DNA of 39,758 nt from an uncultured beta proteobacterium (GTDB lineage: Bacteria > Pseudomonadota > Gammaproteobacteria > Burkholderiales > Burkholderiaceae_C): positions 1-39,758 of the forward strand of contig CAIMBE010000253.1 in the NCBI GenBank assembly GCA_903839085.1, in the 5' to 3' direction. Positions 1 to 10,931 of the stretch are shown here, one piece after another (position 1 is the stretch's first letter; each line of letters opens with the position of its first letter). The position numbers and the translations under genes are program-made. Under the pieces are notes generated by a model that did not search any database, had not been told where the DNA came from, and saw nothing but the letters and a program-made list of their open reading frames with translations.

Positions 1-1
1 C

Positions 2-415
2 AATGGCGCGCTGGCCGATCTGCTGTGCGAGGAGATCAAGACAAAGCTCAAGATCAAACGGGTGCGCGGCGACACCTTTGGCTATCTGCAGCGCTCGTTT
101 ATCGGATGCGTGTCGGATGTCGATCAGCGCGAGGCGCGCGAAGTGGGTGAAAAGGCAGTGCAGTTTGCGATGTGGGGCAATCGCAATGGCTCGGTGGCGA
201 TCAAGCGCACCGGTTTCTACTCGGTCGACTATGAACTGCTGCCGCTGGAGGCGGTGGCCGGCAAGACGCGCGTCATGGAGGATGAGTTCATCACGTCCAG
301 CGGCACCGACGTGACCGACGCCTTCAGGCTTTACCTGCGCCCGCTGCTCGGATCGGGCATGCCGGACGCTTTCCGGCTGCGCCCCCATCCGGTGGCCAAG
401 GTGCTGCGCCCTTGA
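2..415 (+). CDS. 6-phosphofructokinase, C-terminal part (cut by window start)
   Basis: This is the last 137 residues of a PfkA-superfamily phosphofructokinase, which phosphorylates fructose 6-phosphate in glycolysis. The reading frame is open from base 2 and ends at the TGA at 413-415. Visible family features are the segment RGDTFGYLQRS followed by S-x-VD-x-x-EA-x-x-VG, which is the substrate-binding and C-terminal lobe pattern of the family, and then GSVAIKR. The residues that separate ATP-dependent from pyrophosphate-dependent enzymes lie upstream of the window, so the phosphoryl donor cannot be read here. Pyrophosphate-dependent forms are common in Comamonadaceae and related groups, so that is my inference. 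The SDR gene starts 45 bases downstream on the same strand. Confidence 0.85.
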   Translation, partial: NGALADLLCEEIKTKLKIKRVRGDTFGYLQRSFIGCVSDVDQREAREVGEKAVQFAMWGNRNGSVAIKRTGFYSVDYELLPLEAVAGKTRVMEDEFITSSGTDVTDAFRLYLRPLLGSGMPDAFRLRPHPVAKVLRP

Positions 416-460
416 AGTCTTGCCTCATCAACTTCAAAAAGAAGAAACAGGAAAACCAAC

Positions 461-1372
461 ATGACCATTGATTTCAAGGACCGCGTGGCGATCGTCACCG
501 GCGCCGGCGGCGGGCTGGGCCGGCAACACGCACTGGGCCTGGCCGCGCGCGGCGCCAGGGTGCTGGTGAATGATTTTGGCGGTGCCCGCGACGGCTCCGG
601 CGGCTCCGTCAGCGCCGCCGAAGCAGTGGTGGCGGAAATTCGCGCGGCCGGCGGCGAGGCGATCGCCAACGCCGCCTCGGTGACCGATTTCGCCGCGGTG
701 CAGGCGATGGTGCAACAGGCGATGACGGCATGGGGACGGGTCGATATTCTCGTCAACAACGCCGGCATCCTGCGCGACAAGACCTTTGCCAAGATGGAAC
801 TCGCGGACTTTGAACTGGTGGTCGATGTGCACCTGATGGGCGCCGTGCATTGCTGCAAGGCGGTCTGGCCCATCATGAACGCGCAGAAGTACGGGCGCAT
901 CCTGATGACCACCTCGTCGACCGGCCTGTATGGCAATTTTGGCCAAACCAACTATGGCGCCGCCAAGATGGCGCTGGTGGGTTTCATGCAGACGCTGGCT
1001 CTGGAGGGCGCCAAGAACGACATTCGCGTCAACTGCCTGGCGCCCACCGCCGCCACGCGCATGACCGAGGACCTGATGGCGCAGAGCGTGCTCGACGCCC
1101 TCAAGCCCGAAGCCGTGGTACCGGCGATGCTGGTGCTGGTGTCGCAGGATGCACCGACACGGACCATCCTGTGCGCTGGCGCCGGCAGTTTCGAGGCGGC
1201 TCACATCACCCTGACCGAGGGCGCCTGGATTGGCAGCGGCGCGCAGGCGGCCGAACGGCTGGCCGAGCAACTGGCCCGGGTGACCGATCGGGCCGGCGAG
1301 AGCGTGCCGTCAAGCGGCGCGGCCCAGGGCAACCACGAAATTGGCAAGGCGACGCAAAACGCCTCACACTAG
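461..1372 (+). CDS. SDR-family oxidoreductase, (3R)-hydroxyacyl-CoA dehydrogenase type
   Basis: A 303-residue short-chain dehydrogenase/reductase expected to use NAD(P) on a hydroxyacyl-CoA or similar substrate in the cytoplasm. The cofactor motif TGAGGGLG is at residues 13-20, NNAG at 99-102, a catalytic Ser near 152 and the catalytic pair Tyr165-x3-Lys169 (YGAAK). The NDFGGARDG segment after the second strand, followed by the SAAEAV helix, matches the dehydrogenase domain of multifunctional enzyme type 2 of beta-oxidation, which also has an acidic, glycine-rich stretch there. About 50 residues after the catalytic core form an extension that looks flexible and polar. The ATG at 461 follows a CAGGA element. 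The exact substrate cannot be read from the sequence. Confidence 0.88.
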   Translation: MTIDFKDRVAIVTGAGGGLGRQHALGLAARGARVLVNDFGGARDGSGGSVSAAEAVVAEIRAAGGEAIANAASVTDFAAVQAMVQQAMTAWGRVDILVNNAGILRDKTFAKMELADFELVVDVHLMGAVHCCKAVWPIMNAQKYGRILMTTSSTGLYGNFGQTNYGAAKMALVGFMQTLALEGAKNDIRVNCLAPTAATRMTEDLMAQSVLDALKPEAVVPAMLVLVSQDAPTRTILCAGAGSFEAAHITLTEGAWIGSGAQAAERLAEQLARVTDRAGESVPSSGAAQGNHEIGKATQNASH

Positions 1373-1464
1373 CGCGATGGCTTGGGATCACCCGCAGCCC
1401 CTCACCTTGCCGGCGATGCCGCAGGCCGATGGTCAGTCCCGCTCACGAACCCTAAGCAGGTATC

Positions 1465-1650
1465 TCAGTAATTGATCCACTGCTGAACTTTCTGCCTCGG
1501 CTGCCCCGCTCTTGCGCTCGCCTGGCCGGGCCGCCCGGCTTCCTGCGCGCTGGCCGCCACCTGTGCTTTTGCGCACAGTTCAGTGATCGAGAAAACCGCC
1601 ACGACGGCGGACAATATTGACAACAGAATGGTCGCGAAAACAGCTTTCAT
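1465..1650 (-). CDS. small exported or membrane-anchored protein, unknown function
   Basis: A 61-residue protein that I do not recognise. It starts MKAVFATILLSILSAVVAV, a typical short basic head followed by a hydrophobic segment (about residues 5-25) that could be a signal peptide or a single membrane anchor. The remainder is rich in Ala, Gln, Gly and Arg and ends in QQWINY. The case for a real gene is its ribosome binding site: GGGAGGA lies 8 bases before the ATG, among the strongest in the window. It begins 39 bases after the end of the exported protein encoded by 1690-2178 and points the same way, so the two may be cotranscribed. No cysteine pattern or known domain is visible apart from one Cys near the end of the hydrophobic part. 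Confidence 0.6.
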   Translation of the reverse strand: MKAVFATILLSILSAVVAVFSITELCAKAQVAASAQEAGRPGQASARAGQPRQKVQQWINY

Positions 1651-1689
1651 GGCAAGTTCCTCCCTACCAATGCCTCTTATACAGGAAAG

Positions 1690-2178
1690 TCAGCGCCTAT
1701 GACCCCGCAAGTGGGGATGCCCATAATAGCCACCCAGGTACCCCAGGCCAAGGCCAAAGAAGAGTGGCCAGACATAGTTGGGCTGGTAATAGCCCGGATA
1801 AACCCGCGGACCCGCAATATAGACTGGTTGTTCGACCACCGGTGCGACGTAAGTCGGGCTGCCGGCCGCTGGCGTCCAGTCTGCAACCGCCTCTGCCGGT
1901 CCCACCTGCAGTTGAACCGTCGGGCCCGGATCGCCTGGCATCTGAACCGAGTACTGCTTGCCGGCAAACTCATAAACAACATTGAAGCCGACCACCCTGT
2001 TTTCGTAAATGACCTGGCTGGCACAGTTCTGCGGCGCCGTCTGCTCGGCCGGGCAAACCTGGCGCGTGACGCCAAGTTGCTGGACCACTGGCGTTGCGGA
2101 AATGACCCGTCCTAGTTCCTGTGCCAGGCAAAGCCCGCCCGACAACATCAGGGCCGACAGAAGAAGTGATTTTTTCAT
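1690..2178 (-). CDS. exported protein related to glycine-zipper 2TM-domain proteins
   Basis: A 162-residue protein with a clear signal peptide (MKKSLLLSALMLSGGLCLAQ). The mature part begins ELGRVISATPVVQQLGV and contains VVGFNVVYEFAGKQYSVQMP, a pattern I know from Burkholderiales envelope proteins annotated as glycine-zipper 2TM-domain or surface-antigen-like. In those proteins a glycine-zipper pair usually sits between or after such segments. Here the C-terminus is instead Pro/Tyr-rich and ends in a short glycine-patterned stretch (GLGLGYLGGYYG) and a His/Arg tail. I chose the ATG at 2178; an in-frame TTG three codons earlier is possible but places extra residues before a normal signal peptide. 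Two cysteines in the N-terminal half could form a disulfide. The function is unknown, probably in the cell envelope. Confidence 0.75.
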   Translation of the reverse strand: MKKSLLLSALMLSGGLCLAQELGRVISATPVVQQLGVTRQVCPAEQTAPQNCASQVIYENRVVGFNVVYEFAGKQYSVQMPGDPGPTVQLQVGPAEAVADWTPAAGSPTYVAPVVEQPVYIAGPRVYPGYYQPNYVWPLFFGLGLGYLGGYYGHPHLRGHRR

Positions 2179-2276
2179 GGCGTTCAACCGGTGAGCTTGA
2201 TTTCCTGAAGTCGATACTGCTACTGTGACTGCACAATTATGGTGAAGTTCAGTTAAGAATCGGTAAAGTTCCTGCC

Positions 2277-5042
2277 TCAGCGGATTTTGGACTGATCACC
2301 AAATACCGCCCATACCAGTTTCTCGGGCTTGACATGCTTTCGCCACGCCGCGTTCACCTGTTCGGGCGTCATGGACGCAATCATGGCATCATTTTTCTCG
2401 TAGGCGTCAGGGTTGTCATTGAACTCCATCTGGTCGGCCATGAAACCCATCGCCCAGGCGTCTCCCGAACGCCGGCGCAAGCGTTCCGCGAGGTACTGGC
2501 GCTTGAAGGTCTCGACCTCGGCGAGCGTGAATCCATCGGCCAGCGAGCGAGCCAGTTCCTGTTGGAGCGCGGTTTCGGCGGCGCTGGCATTGGCCGGTGC
2601 GACTTCTGCATTGAGCGAGATACTGGCACTGGCTTCATAGCGGCTGGCCTGGTAGCTGGCGCCCGCGCTGTAGCTCAGGCCGCCGGCCTCGCGCAGGCGC
2701 ACCCAAAGCCGGGAACCCGGTCCGTCGCCAAAGATCCGCGCCGCCAGCGCCATCGCAAGGTCCTGCGGATCATATTGTCCTGCGCGCAGCGCGATGCTGT
2801 GATGCGCGACCAGGCGCACGCTGGTCTTGTCCGGGGTGTCGTACAGCAGGCGCGCCGGCGTGCGTTCCACCAGGGGCTGCGCAACGCGCTGCCACGCTTC
2901 AGGTGCCTTCCAGTCGTCCAGCGCCTGTGCTAGCTGCGCGCGCTGCTCACTGACATCGATCGGCCCGAGCAGGGCAATCTGCGCGTTCTGCGCGCCATAA
3001 AAGCGCTGGTAGAAGGCGTAGCTTTGATCGCGTGTGACCGATCTGACCTCCTGCAGCCATTCCTCGAGCGTGTAACGGTAGCGCGGGTCGCCCTTGGCGT
3101 AGGGGTTGCCGTAGCGGCCCCAGGCGTTGTTCGCCTGCGCCGACCGGTCCTTGATCTGCCCCTCCAGATCCTTGATCATGGCAGCGCGGAGTTCCTCGAA
3201 GCCGGCCTCAGGGAAACTCGATTCCCGCAGCAGGTGCCGGGTCAGCGCGAGCGCCGCCTTGAGGTTCTCCTTTTTCACGGTGAGGGACACAAAGCCGCCG
3301 GATTGCCCCAGATGCAGCGACAGGTCCATGCCCAGTTTCACCTGCTCGTCATGGATCTGCTGTCGTGTCATCCGTGGCGTCCCCATTTCCAGCATCTGGC
3401 TTGCCAGCGTGCTGGCAGCAGCCTGCTGGCGCAGTGACCCGGCGCTTCCGAACTTGAGATGGATGTTCGCCTTGACCAGATCGCCCCGGACCGGCTTTGG
3501 CAAGGCAGCGGTCTTGATGCCGCCCGGCGTCGTCAAAAACACCGCCTTGCCCTGCAGCGATCCGGTGCTGAAGTCAAAGGCTGTCGACTCCAGCCCCGTT
3601 TCGCTCAGCGCGTAGCCCTGCAGGTAGGCCGCCGCATCGGTCCTCTTGGGTTCCGGCGCGCGCAGCGGTGCCTTGGTCGGGATCAGGTGGCCCAAGGTCC
3701 GGTTGGACGCCAGCAGGTACTCGCGCGCCACCCGATTGACCTGGTCGAGCGTCACGGTCCTGATTCGCTCGCGATTGACGAACAGCGCGCGCCAGTCGCC
3801 CAGCACCTCGAACTGCATGACCCCGGTCGCCACCGCAGCCGCGTTGGCGAACGCCAGTTCCAGTCCTTTTTCGAGCTTCAGCCTGGCGCGGTCAAATTCA
3901 TCCTGCCGCAGCGGCTCGGCGGCCAGGTTTTCGACCATTTCCAGAAGCAGTTGTTGGCGCTGGCCCGGGGCGTCGTCGGGCCCGAAAACCGTGCCAAAGA
4001 CCAGCGCCCCGGCTTCGCGCCGGCTGTCCGCGCCGGCAAACACCGCCTGCGCCAGTTTGCTCTCGACCAGTGCCTTGTGCAGCCGGCCCGAAGGCACATC
4101 GCCGAGCGCCGTGGCGAGCACGGTCAGTGCCACATTGTCAGGATGCAGGGCCGCCGGCGCGTGATAGCGGGCCAGCAGCAACTGGCTGCTTGCCGGCCGG
4201 CGCACCACGACGCTGCGTTCCCCATCCTGCACCGGCTCCAGGGTATAGGTTTGCGCGATCGGCTGCGCCGGCCGGCTCAACGCCCCCAGGCTGCGCTGAA
4301 TGCCCGCCATGGTCGGCGCCAGGTCAAACTTGCCGGCCACGATCAGCACCGCGTTGTCAGGCCGGTAATAGCGCTTGTAGAAGGCCTGCAGCTTAAGAAT
4401 ATCGACGCTTTCGATGTCACTCTTGTTGCCGATGGTCGCCCTCCCGTAGCCGTGCCAGTGGTAGGACGCCGCCGTTACCTGCTGCGAAAGCGCAGCGAAG
4501 GCATTGTTGCCAGCGATCTCGAACTCGCTGCGAACCACCGTCATCTCGCTGTCGAGGTCTTTTCTGGCAATGAAACTGTTGACCATGGCGTCGGCCTGCC
4601 AGCCCAGGTACCAGTCTAGCGAAGGCTGGCTCGAGACAAAGGTGGCGAAATAATTGGTCCGATCCGAGGTGGTGCTGCCGTTGAAATTGAAACCGCGCCT
4701 GGAGAATTCCGCTTTCGGGTCTGCGATCGCAGGCGTGCCCTTGAAGATCAGGTGCTCGAGCAGATGCGCCATGCCGGCCTCGCCGTAGCCTTCATGGCGC
4801 GATCCGACCATGTAGGTCAGGTTGACGGTAACCCGGTCGTCGGCCAGATCGGGGGCCAGCAGCACTTTGAGGCCGTTGGCAAGACGGTACTCGGTGATGC
4901 CTTCCACGGCCTGGACGCGCGTCACGCCCGACGGCAGAGGGATGATCTCCTGCGCCTGGACCCGGGTCGCCGCCAGGACCGCAAACAAAATCAGGCCGAC
5001 GAACCTGCCAAAGCGCTCACCAGCCCGACCCAGAACTACCAT
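2277..5042 (-). CDS. M16 (pitrilysin/insulinase) family zinc peptidase, two-domain, exported
   Basis: A 921-residue periplasmic peptidase of the M16 family. An N-terminal hydrophobic segment (about residues 12-30, ending VQAQ) looks like a signal peptide. The inverted zinc motif HxxEH is at 93-97 (HLLEH), with the downstream acidic zinc ligand expected near residue 173. The protein holds two tandem M16 repeats: the second half, from about 490, has the family fold (an arrangement such as GPGSRLWVRLREAGGLSYS) but no HxxEH, as usual for the inactive half that closes the chamber. The length is normal for the one-chain type. The stop lies 98 bases upstream, in genome terms, of the exported protein's start at 2178. 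It probably degrades peptides in the periplasm; the substrate is unknown. Confidence 0.9.
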   Translation of the reverse strand: MVVLGRAGERFGRFVGLILFAVLAATRVQAQEIIPLPSGVTRVQAVEGITEYRLANGLKVLLAPDLADDRVTVNLTYMVGSRHEGYGEAGMAHLLEHLIFKGTPAIADPKAEFSRRGFNFNGSTTSDRTNYFATFVSSQPSLDWYLGWQADAMVNSFIARKDLDSEMTVVRSEFEIAGNNAFAALSQQVTAASYHWHGYGRATIGNKSDIESVDILKLQAFYKRYYRPDNAVLIVAGKFDLAPTMAGIQRSLGALSRPAQPIAQTYTLEPVQDGERSVVVRRPASSQLLLARYHAPAALHPDNVALTVLATALGDVPSGRLHKALVESKLAQAVFAGADSRREAGALVFGTVFGPDDAPGQRQQLLLEMVENLAAEPLRQDEFDRARLKLEKGLELAFANAAAVATGVMQFEVLGDWRALFVNRERIRTVTLDQVNRVAREYLLASNRTLGHLIPTKAPLRAPEPKRTDAAAYLQGYALSETGLESTAFDFSTGSLQGKAVFLTTPGGIKTAALPKPVRGDLVKANIHLKFGSAGSLRQQAAASTLASQMLEMGTPRMTRQQIHDEQVKLGMDLSLHLGQSGGFVSLTVKKENLKAALALTRHLLRESSFPEAGFEELRAAMIKDLEGQIKDRSAQANNAWGRYGNPYAKGDPRYRYTLEEWLQEVRSVTRDQSYAFYQRFYGAQNAQIALLGPIDVSEQRAQLAQALDDWKAPEAWQRVAQPLVERTPARLLYDTPDKTSVRLVAHHSIALRAGQYDPQDLAMALAARIFGDGPGSRLWVRLREAGGLSYSAGASYQASRYEASASISLNAEVAPANASAAETALQQELARSLADGFTLAEVETFKRQYLAERLRRRSGDAWAMGFMADQMEFNDNPDAYEKNDAMIASMTPEQVNAAWRKHVKPEKLVWAVFGDQSKIR

Positions 5043-5138
5043 GCCTGCCTCCCGGTTTCAAATACCAACCCTGATCCGGACCAGCGTCGGGATCAATGGC
5101 TTGCATGATACGTCGGGCGGCCGCGGCCCGACCGCAGT

Positions 5139-7739
<2,601 letters not shown>

Positions 7740-7769
7740 GGCAATCCCCTTCATCCTTGATTGCGGATC

Positions 7770-7797
7770 ACCTTGGGCTGAGTGAGGACATTTCAAG
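7770..7797 (-). promoter_or_regulatory. sigma-32 (heat-shock) type promoter of clpB
   Basis: On the minus strand CTTGAAA is followed by a 13-base spacer and CCCAAGGT, close to the heat-shock consensus CTTGAAA / CCCCATNT. It sits 30 bases upstream of the clpB start, in the 94-base gap shared with the divergent 188-residue gene. The assignment rests on motif match and on clpB being a standard heat-shock gene. Confidence 0.65.
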
Positions 7798-7833
7798 TAC
7801 ACCTGAGTCGGCAAGTGTGACTAAAATCAAAAA

Positions 7834-8400
7834 ATGACGATTCATCAGGTGCAGCTTACCTACGTGATGGAGCACGACCGGATTCTGGTCCGGCTCAATA
7901 CGCACGCCGGCGAGGAACTGCGACTCTGGTTGACGCGGCGCATGGTCAGGAACCTGTTTCCCCACATCATGGAGGCCACCGACGAGTTGATCGCCGAACA
8001 GATCACGGACGGCAGCCACGACGGCGGCGATAACAGCGCGCTGGCGCAATTCAAGAAGCAGGAGTCGCTGCTGAAGGCCGACTTTTCTACGCCATTCAAC
8101 AGCCAGGCGGCGGCACTGCCCATCGGCGATGCGCCCCTGCTCGCGACCGCTCTGCATATCACGCCGCTAGAGGATCGCAGGCTGCGCATTGTCTTCGAGG
8201 AAAATCTGCCCGGTGCCGCGGCGACCCGAAGTTTCGAGGTCACGCTGGGTCCGGAACTGCTGCATGGTTTCCTGCACCTGCTCGAATCGGCTCTGCAGAA
8301 CAGCGACTGGGGTATTGGCCGGCAGCAGGGCGAGCGCAGCAAGGCGGCCAGTGAGGCGGATATTCTTGCCGCGGCCGAACCTGGGCGCTACCTGAACTGA
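7834..8400 (+). CDS. conserved hypothetical protein, divergent from clpB
   Basis: A 188-residue soluble protein with no signal peptide and no membrane segment. I do not recognise a domain. It begins MTIHQVQLTYVMEHDRILVRL, which reads as beta strands, then has an amphipathic helix (LWLTRRMVRNLFPHIMEA) and, after a linker, a second strand-rich region that ends in a leucine-rich helix (LLHGFLHLLESAL). Few acidic or histidine clusters are present, so no catalytic site is evident. It shares a 94-base divergent promoter region with clpB and its TGA is directly followed by the end of moaE on the other strand, with no room for a terminator. A link to stress or protein quality control is only a guess from position. 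Confidence 0.7.
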   Translation: MTIHQVQLTYVMEHDRILVRLNTHAGEELRLWLTRRMVRNLFPHIMEATDELIAEQITDGSHDGGDNSALAQFKKQESLLKADFSTPFNSQAAALPIGDAPLLATALHITPLEDRRLRIVFEENLPGAAATRSFEVTLGPELLHGFLHLLESALQNSDWGIGRQQGERSKAASEADILAAAEPGRYLN

Positions 8401-8898
8401 TCAGGCCGGCGCGACGATGCCCCAGCGCGCCAGCGCCGCGTCGTCCGTGACCCGGGCATCCACCCAACGCTCTTCCCCAAGCGCCGTCTTTTCTTTTTTC
8501 CAGAACGGCGCGCGCGTCTTGAGGTAGTCCATCAAGAACTCGCAGGCCTGAAAACTCTCGCCCCGATGGGCCGAAGTCACGGCCACGAGCACGATCTGAT
8601 CGAGCGGCCTGAGCAGCCCGATCCGGTGAACGACGCGGGCGCCGAAGATGTCAAAACGCTGCTGCGCGGCGTCAATCATGGCTTCGATCGACTTTTCAGT
8701 CATGCCGGGGTAATGCTCAAGTTCCATGCTGCTGACACTGCCCGGCGTTCCGGCGCTTCGCTCCCGCACCGTGCCAATGAAGCAGCAGACGGCGCCGACG
8801 CGGGGGTCCTGCGCGCGCAGTGCGTCGACCTCGGCGTTCAGGTCGAAATCACCGCTCTGGATTCGCACACGCGAGGCTGGCATCAGGCTTGAGTTCAT
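8401..8898 (-). CDS. moaE: molybdopterin synthase catalytic subunit MoaE
   Basis: The large subunit of molybdopterin synthase, which inserts sulfur from the MoaD thiocarboxylate into precursor Z to make molybdopterin. Family features are GAVCCFIGTVR near residue 36, the conserved LEHYPGM segment, the histidine/arginine-rich VVHRIGLL, SAHRGESFQACEFLMDYLK, and the catalytic lysine region FWKKEK near the C-terminus. I give the ATG at 8898 (165 residues); a GTG at 8922 overlapping the moaD stop and an ATG at 8883 are also possible, and none has a good ribosome binding site, so translational coupling to moaD is likely. It is the last gene of the hom-thrC-molybdenum-cofactor run. Confidence 0.93.
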   Translation of the reverse strand: MNSSLMPASRVRIQSGDFDLNAEVDALRAQDPRVGAVCCFIGTVRERSAGTPGSVSSMELEHYPGMTEKSIEAMIDAAQQRFDIFGARVVHRIGLLRPLDQIVLVAVTSAHRGESFQACEFLMDYLKTRAPFWKKEKTALGEERWVDARVTDDAALARWGIVAPA

Positions 8899-8914
8899 GC
8901 GGTTCGCACCAGGC

Positions 8915-9166
8915 TCATCCACCCGTCACCGGCGGGAAGAAGGCCACTTCGGCGCCGTCCGGCAGCGTGGCCGATTCATCGCTCATCACCTGGTCCAGGG
9001 CGACGCGCACGGCGCGGCCTCGCGCCAGGCTCGCGCCGTAGCCGGCACCACGGACGATCAGTTCGTCGCGCAGGTCGCCCAGCGTCAGCGCCCCGGTCTC
9101 GACCGACTCGCCGGACACGCCGATCGCCTCGCGGATCGAAGCGAAATACCTGATGCTCACTCTCAC
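8915..9166 (-). CDS. moaD: molybdopterin synthase sulfur carrier subunit MoaD
   Basis: An 83-residue ubiquitin-like sulfur carrier. The C-terminus ends in Gly-Gly (VTGG), which is adenylated and thiocarboxylated before it enters the MoaE active site. The N-terminus MRVSIRYFASIRE and the FFPPVTGG tail fit the family, and the size is normal. The start is a GTG whose last two bases form the TGA stop of moeA (GTGA overlap), so translation is probably coupled to moeA. Confidence 0.95.
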   Translation of the reverse strand: MRVSIRYFASIREAIGVSGESVETGALTLGDLRDELIVRGAGYGASLARGRAVRVALDQVMSDESATLPDGAEVAFFPPVTGG

Positions 9167-10401
9167 GCCAACACCTCTGAAAAAGGAATGAAACGAACCT
9201 GCTCGCCGTGGGCAATGGCCTGACCTGGCGGATTGTCGATCAGGCCATCACCCCAGACCGCCGAGGTCAGGACCCCCGAACTCTGATTGTCAAACAGATC
9301 GAGCCCGCCGGCCGCATTGCGCCGCGCACGCAGGAATTCACGCCGCCTATCGGGCCGTGGCCACGCGAAATGAGCCGGCAGGGCCATGGCGGTCGGGTCG
9401 ATGCTTTCGGCGCCCTGCAGTTTCAACAGGAACGGGCGCACCAGAAGGAGGAAGGTGACAAAGCTCGACACCGGGTTGCCGGGCAGGCCGACAAAATGGG
9501 CGCCCCGAACGCGGCCATAGGCAAACGGCTTACCCGGCTTGATGGCAATCTGCCACAAATCGAGTTCACCCAAAGCCTGCACGGCCGGCTTGATGTGGTC
9601 CTCTTCCCCGACAGAAACCCCGCCGCTGGTCAAAATCAGATCGTGGCCCGCGGCCGCCTCCTGCAGCGCCTGCACCGTGGCGTCGAGGCGGTCCGGCACG
9701 ATGCCCAAGTCGCTCACCGCGCAACCCGCGCGCGCCAGCAGGGCGCGCAGGAAAAAGCGGTTCGAGTTGTAGATCGTGCCCGCTTTCATCTGCCCTGGCG
9801 GCACCTCGCCGGGCATTACCAGTTCATCGCCGGTCGAGAACAAGGCGACCCGGGGACGCCGCACCACCGTCAAGCTGCCCATGCCAATGCTTGCGGCCAG
9901 ACCCAGTTCCGCCGGCGCAAGACGCGTCCCACGGGACAGCACGACCGAACCGCGGCGGATGTCTTCGCCGGCCCGGCGAATCCATTGACCGACTGACGGC
10001 AGCGACCTGATGCGCACCCGGTCGCCAGCCAACGGCTCGCAATCCTCCTGCATGACAACCGCGTCGGCACCTGCCGGAATCGGCGCGCCGGTGAATATTC
10101 GGGCTGCCGTCATCGAGTCCAGCGCGACGCCGGCCGATCCGGCCGCGATGCGCTGCGCCACCGGCAGCACATCATCCACACCCTGAAGATCGGCGCAGCA
10201 CAGCGCATAGCCGTCCATCGAACTGTTGTCCTGTGGCGGCACATGCAAGTCGGAAACCAGATCCTGCGCCAGGACCCGGCCATCGGCGTCGAATGTGCTG
10301 ACCGACTCGACGCCGTCCAGCTGCTGGGCAAAGTTCAGCAGTTCGGCCAGCGCCTCGTCGAGCGGCTTCAGTGGCGCGCGCGCGCCGACGGGTTTGTTCA
10401 T
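9163..10401 (-). CDS. moeA: molybdopterin molybdenumtransferase MoeA
   Basis: A 412-residue MoeA-family enzyme that inserts molybdate into adenylylated molybdopterin, the last step in forming molybdenum cofactor. Characteristic stretches are the N-terminal DNSSMDGYAL (about 59-67), IFTGAPIPAGADAVVMQED, the MPT-binding core FSTGDEL and ILTSGGVSVGEED, and LPGNPVSSFVTF. The domains run in the normal order, with a small C-terminal barrel at the end. The ATG overlaps the mobB stop (ATGA) and the stop overlaps the moaD start (GTGA), so this gene is in the middle of a translationally coupled chain. Confidence 0.95.
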   Translation of the reverse strand: MNKPVGARAPLKPLDEALAELLNFAQQLDGVESVSTFDADGRVLAQDLVSDLHVPPQDNSSMDGYALCCADLQGVDDVLPVAQRIAAGSAGVALDSMTAARIFTGAPIPAGADAVVMQEDCEPLAGDRVRIRSLPSVGQWIRRAGEDIRRGSVVLSRGTRLAPAELGLAASIGMGSLTVVRRPRVALFSTGDELVMPGEVPPGQMKAGTIYNSNRFFLRALLARAGCAVSDLGIVPDRLDATVQALQEAAAGHDLILTSGGVSVGEEDHIKPAVQALGELDLWQIAIKPGKPFAYGRVRGAHFVGLPGNPVSSFVTFLLLVRPFLLKLQGAESIDPTAMALPAHFAWPRPDRRREFLRARRNAAGGLDLFDNQSSGVLTSAVWGDGLIDNPPGQAIAHGEQVRFIPFSEVLA

Positions 10402-10931
10402 GCAAAGATCTCCGGCCGGTAATCAAAGCGCCCTTCATTGGCGACAAGCCAGGCGGCGACGGCATCGGCATCGTTGAGGTCGAGCAGCGGCAGTCCGGTT
10501 CGCTGCGGCAGCGCGGTTGCCGAGTCCGTGACAATCGCGACGATGAAATCATCGTCCGGATAAAGCGCCGGCTTGACGGCATGGGAGCGCCAGACTTCAA
10601 GCTTGAGCAGATCGCAATCCTTGAAACCCTCCACCAGAACCCAGTCCACTCCCGCGTAGAGTTCAGCAATCAGCTGATGCACCGAGAGCTGCACCGGCTG
10701 CTCGAACTCGCGCATCAGGGCCAGGCGCTGGTCGGACGCCACCACCACCTCGAAGGCGCCGGCCTGACGATGCCGAAAGGTGTCCTTGCCCGCATGGTCA
10801 ATGTCGAAATTGTGATGGGCGTGCTTGACCACCGAGACGCGCAGACCCCGCAACTGCAAGGCTGGAATCAGCCGCTCCACCAGCGTGGTCTTGCCGGACC
10901 CCGAGAAACCCGCCAGTGCGACAACCTTCAT
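10398..10931 (-). CDS. mobB: molybdopterin-guanine dinucleotide biosynthesis protein MobB
   Basis: A 177-residue P-loop GTP-binding protein that assists MobA in attaching GMP to molybdopterin to give the bis-MGD cofactor used by DMSO-reductase-type enzymes. The P-loop GFSGSGKT is at residues 8-15; the following KHAHHNFDIDHAGKDTFRHR stretch and LVEGFK are MobB signatures. I chose the ATG at 10931 because it overlaps the thrC stop (ATGA); an in-frame TTG two codons upstream is less likely. No mobA is seen in the window. Confidence 0.92.
   Translation of the reverse strand: MKVVALAGFSGSGKTTLVERLIPALQLRGLRVSVVKHAHHNFDIDHAGKDTFRHRQAGAFEVVVASDQRLALMREFEQPVQLSVHQLIAELYAGVDWVLVEGFKDCDLLKLEVWRSHAVKPALYPDDDFIVAIVTDSATALPQRTGLPLLDLNDADAVAAWLVANEGRFDYRPEIFA

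Noticed and set aside
1373-1464. Possible terminator or regulatory RNA after the SDR gene
   Set aside because: No stem with a T-run and no recognisable motif in these 92 bases.
7740-7814. A longer ClpB with 25 extra N-terminal residues
   Set aside because: The extension would translate the heat-shock promoter; the ATG at 7739 has a ribosome binding site and the family N-terminus.
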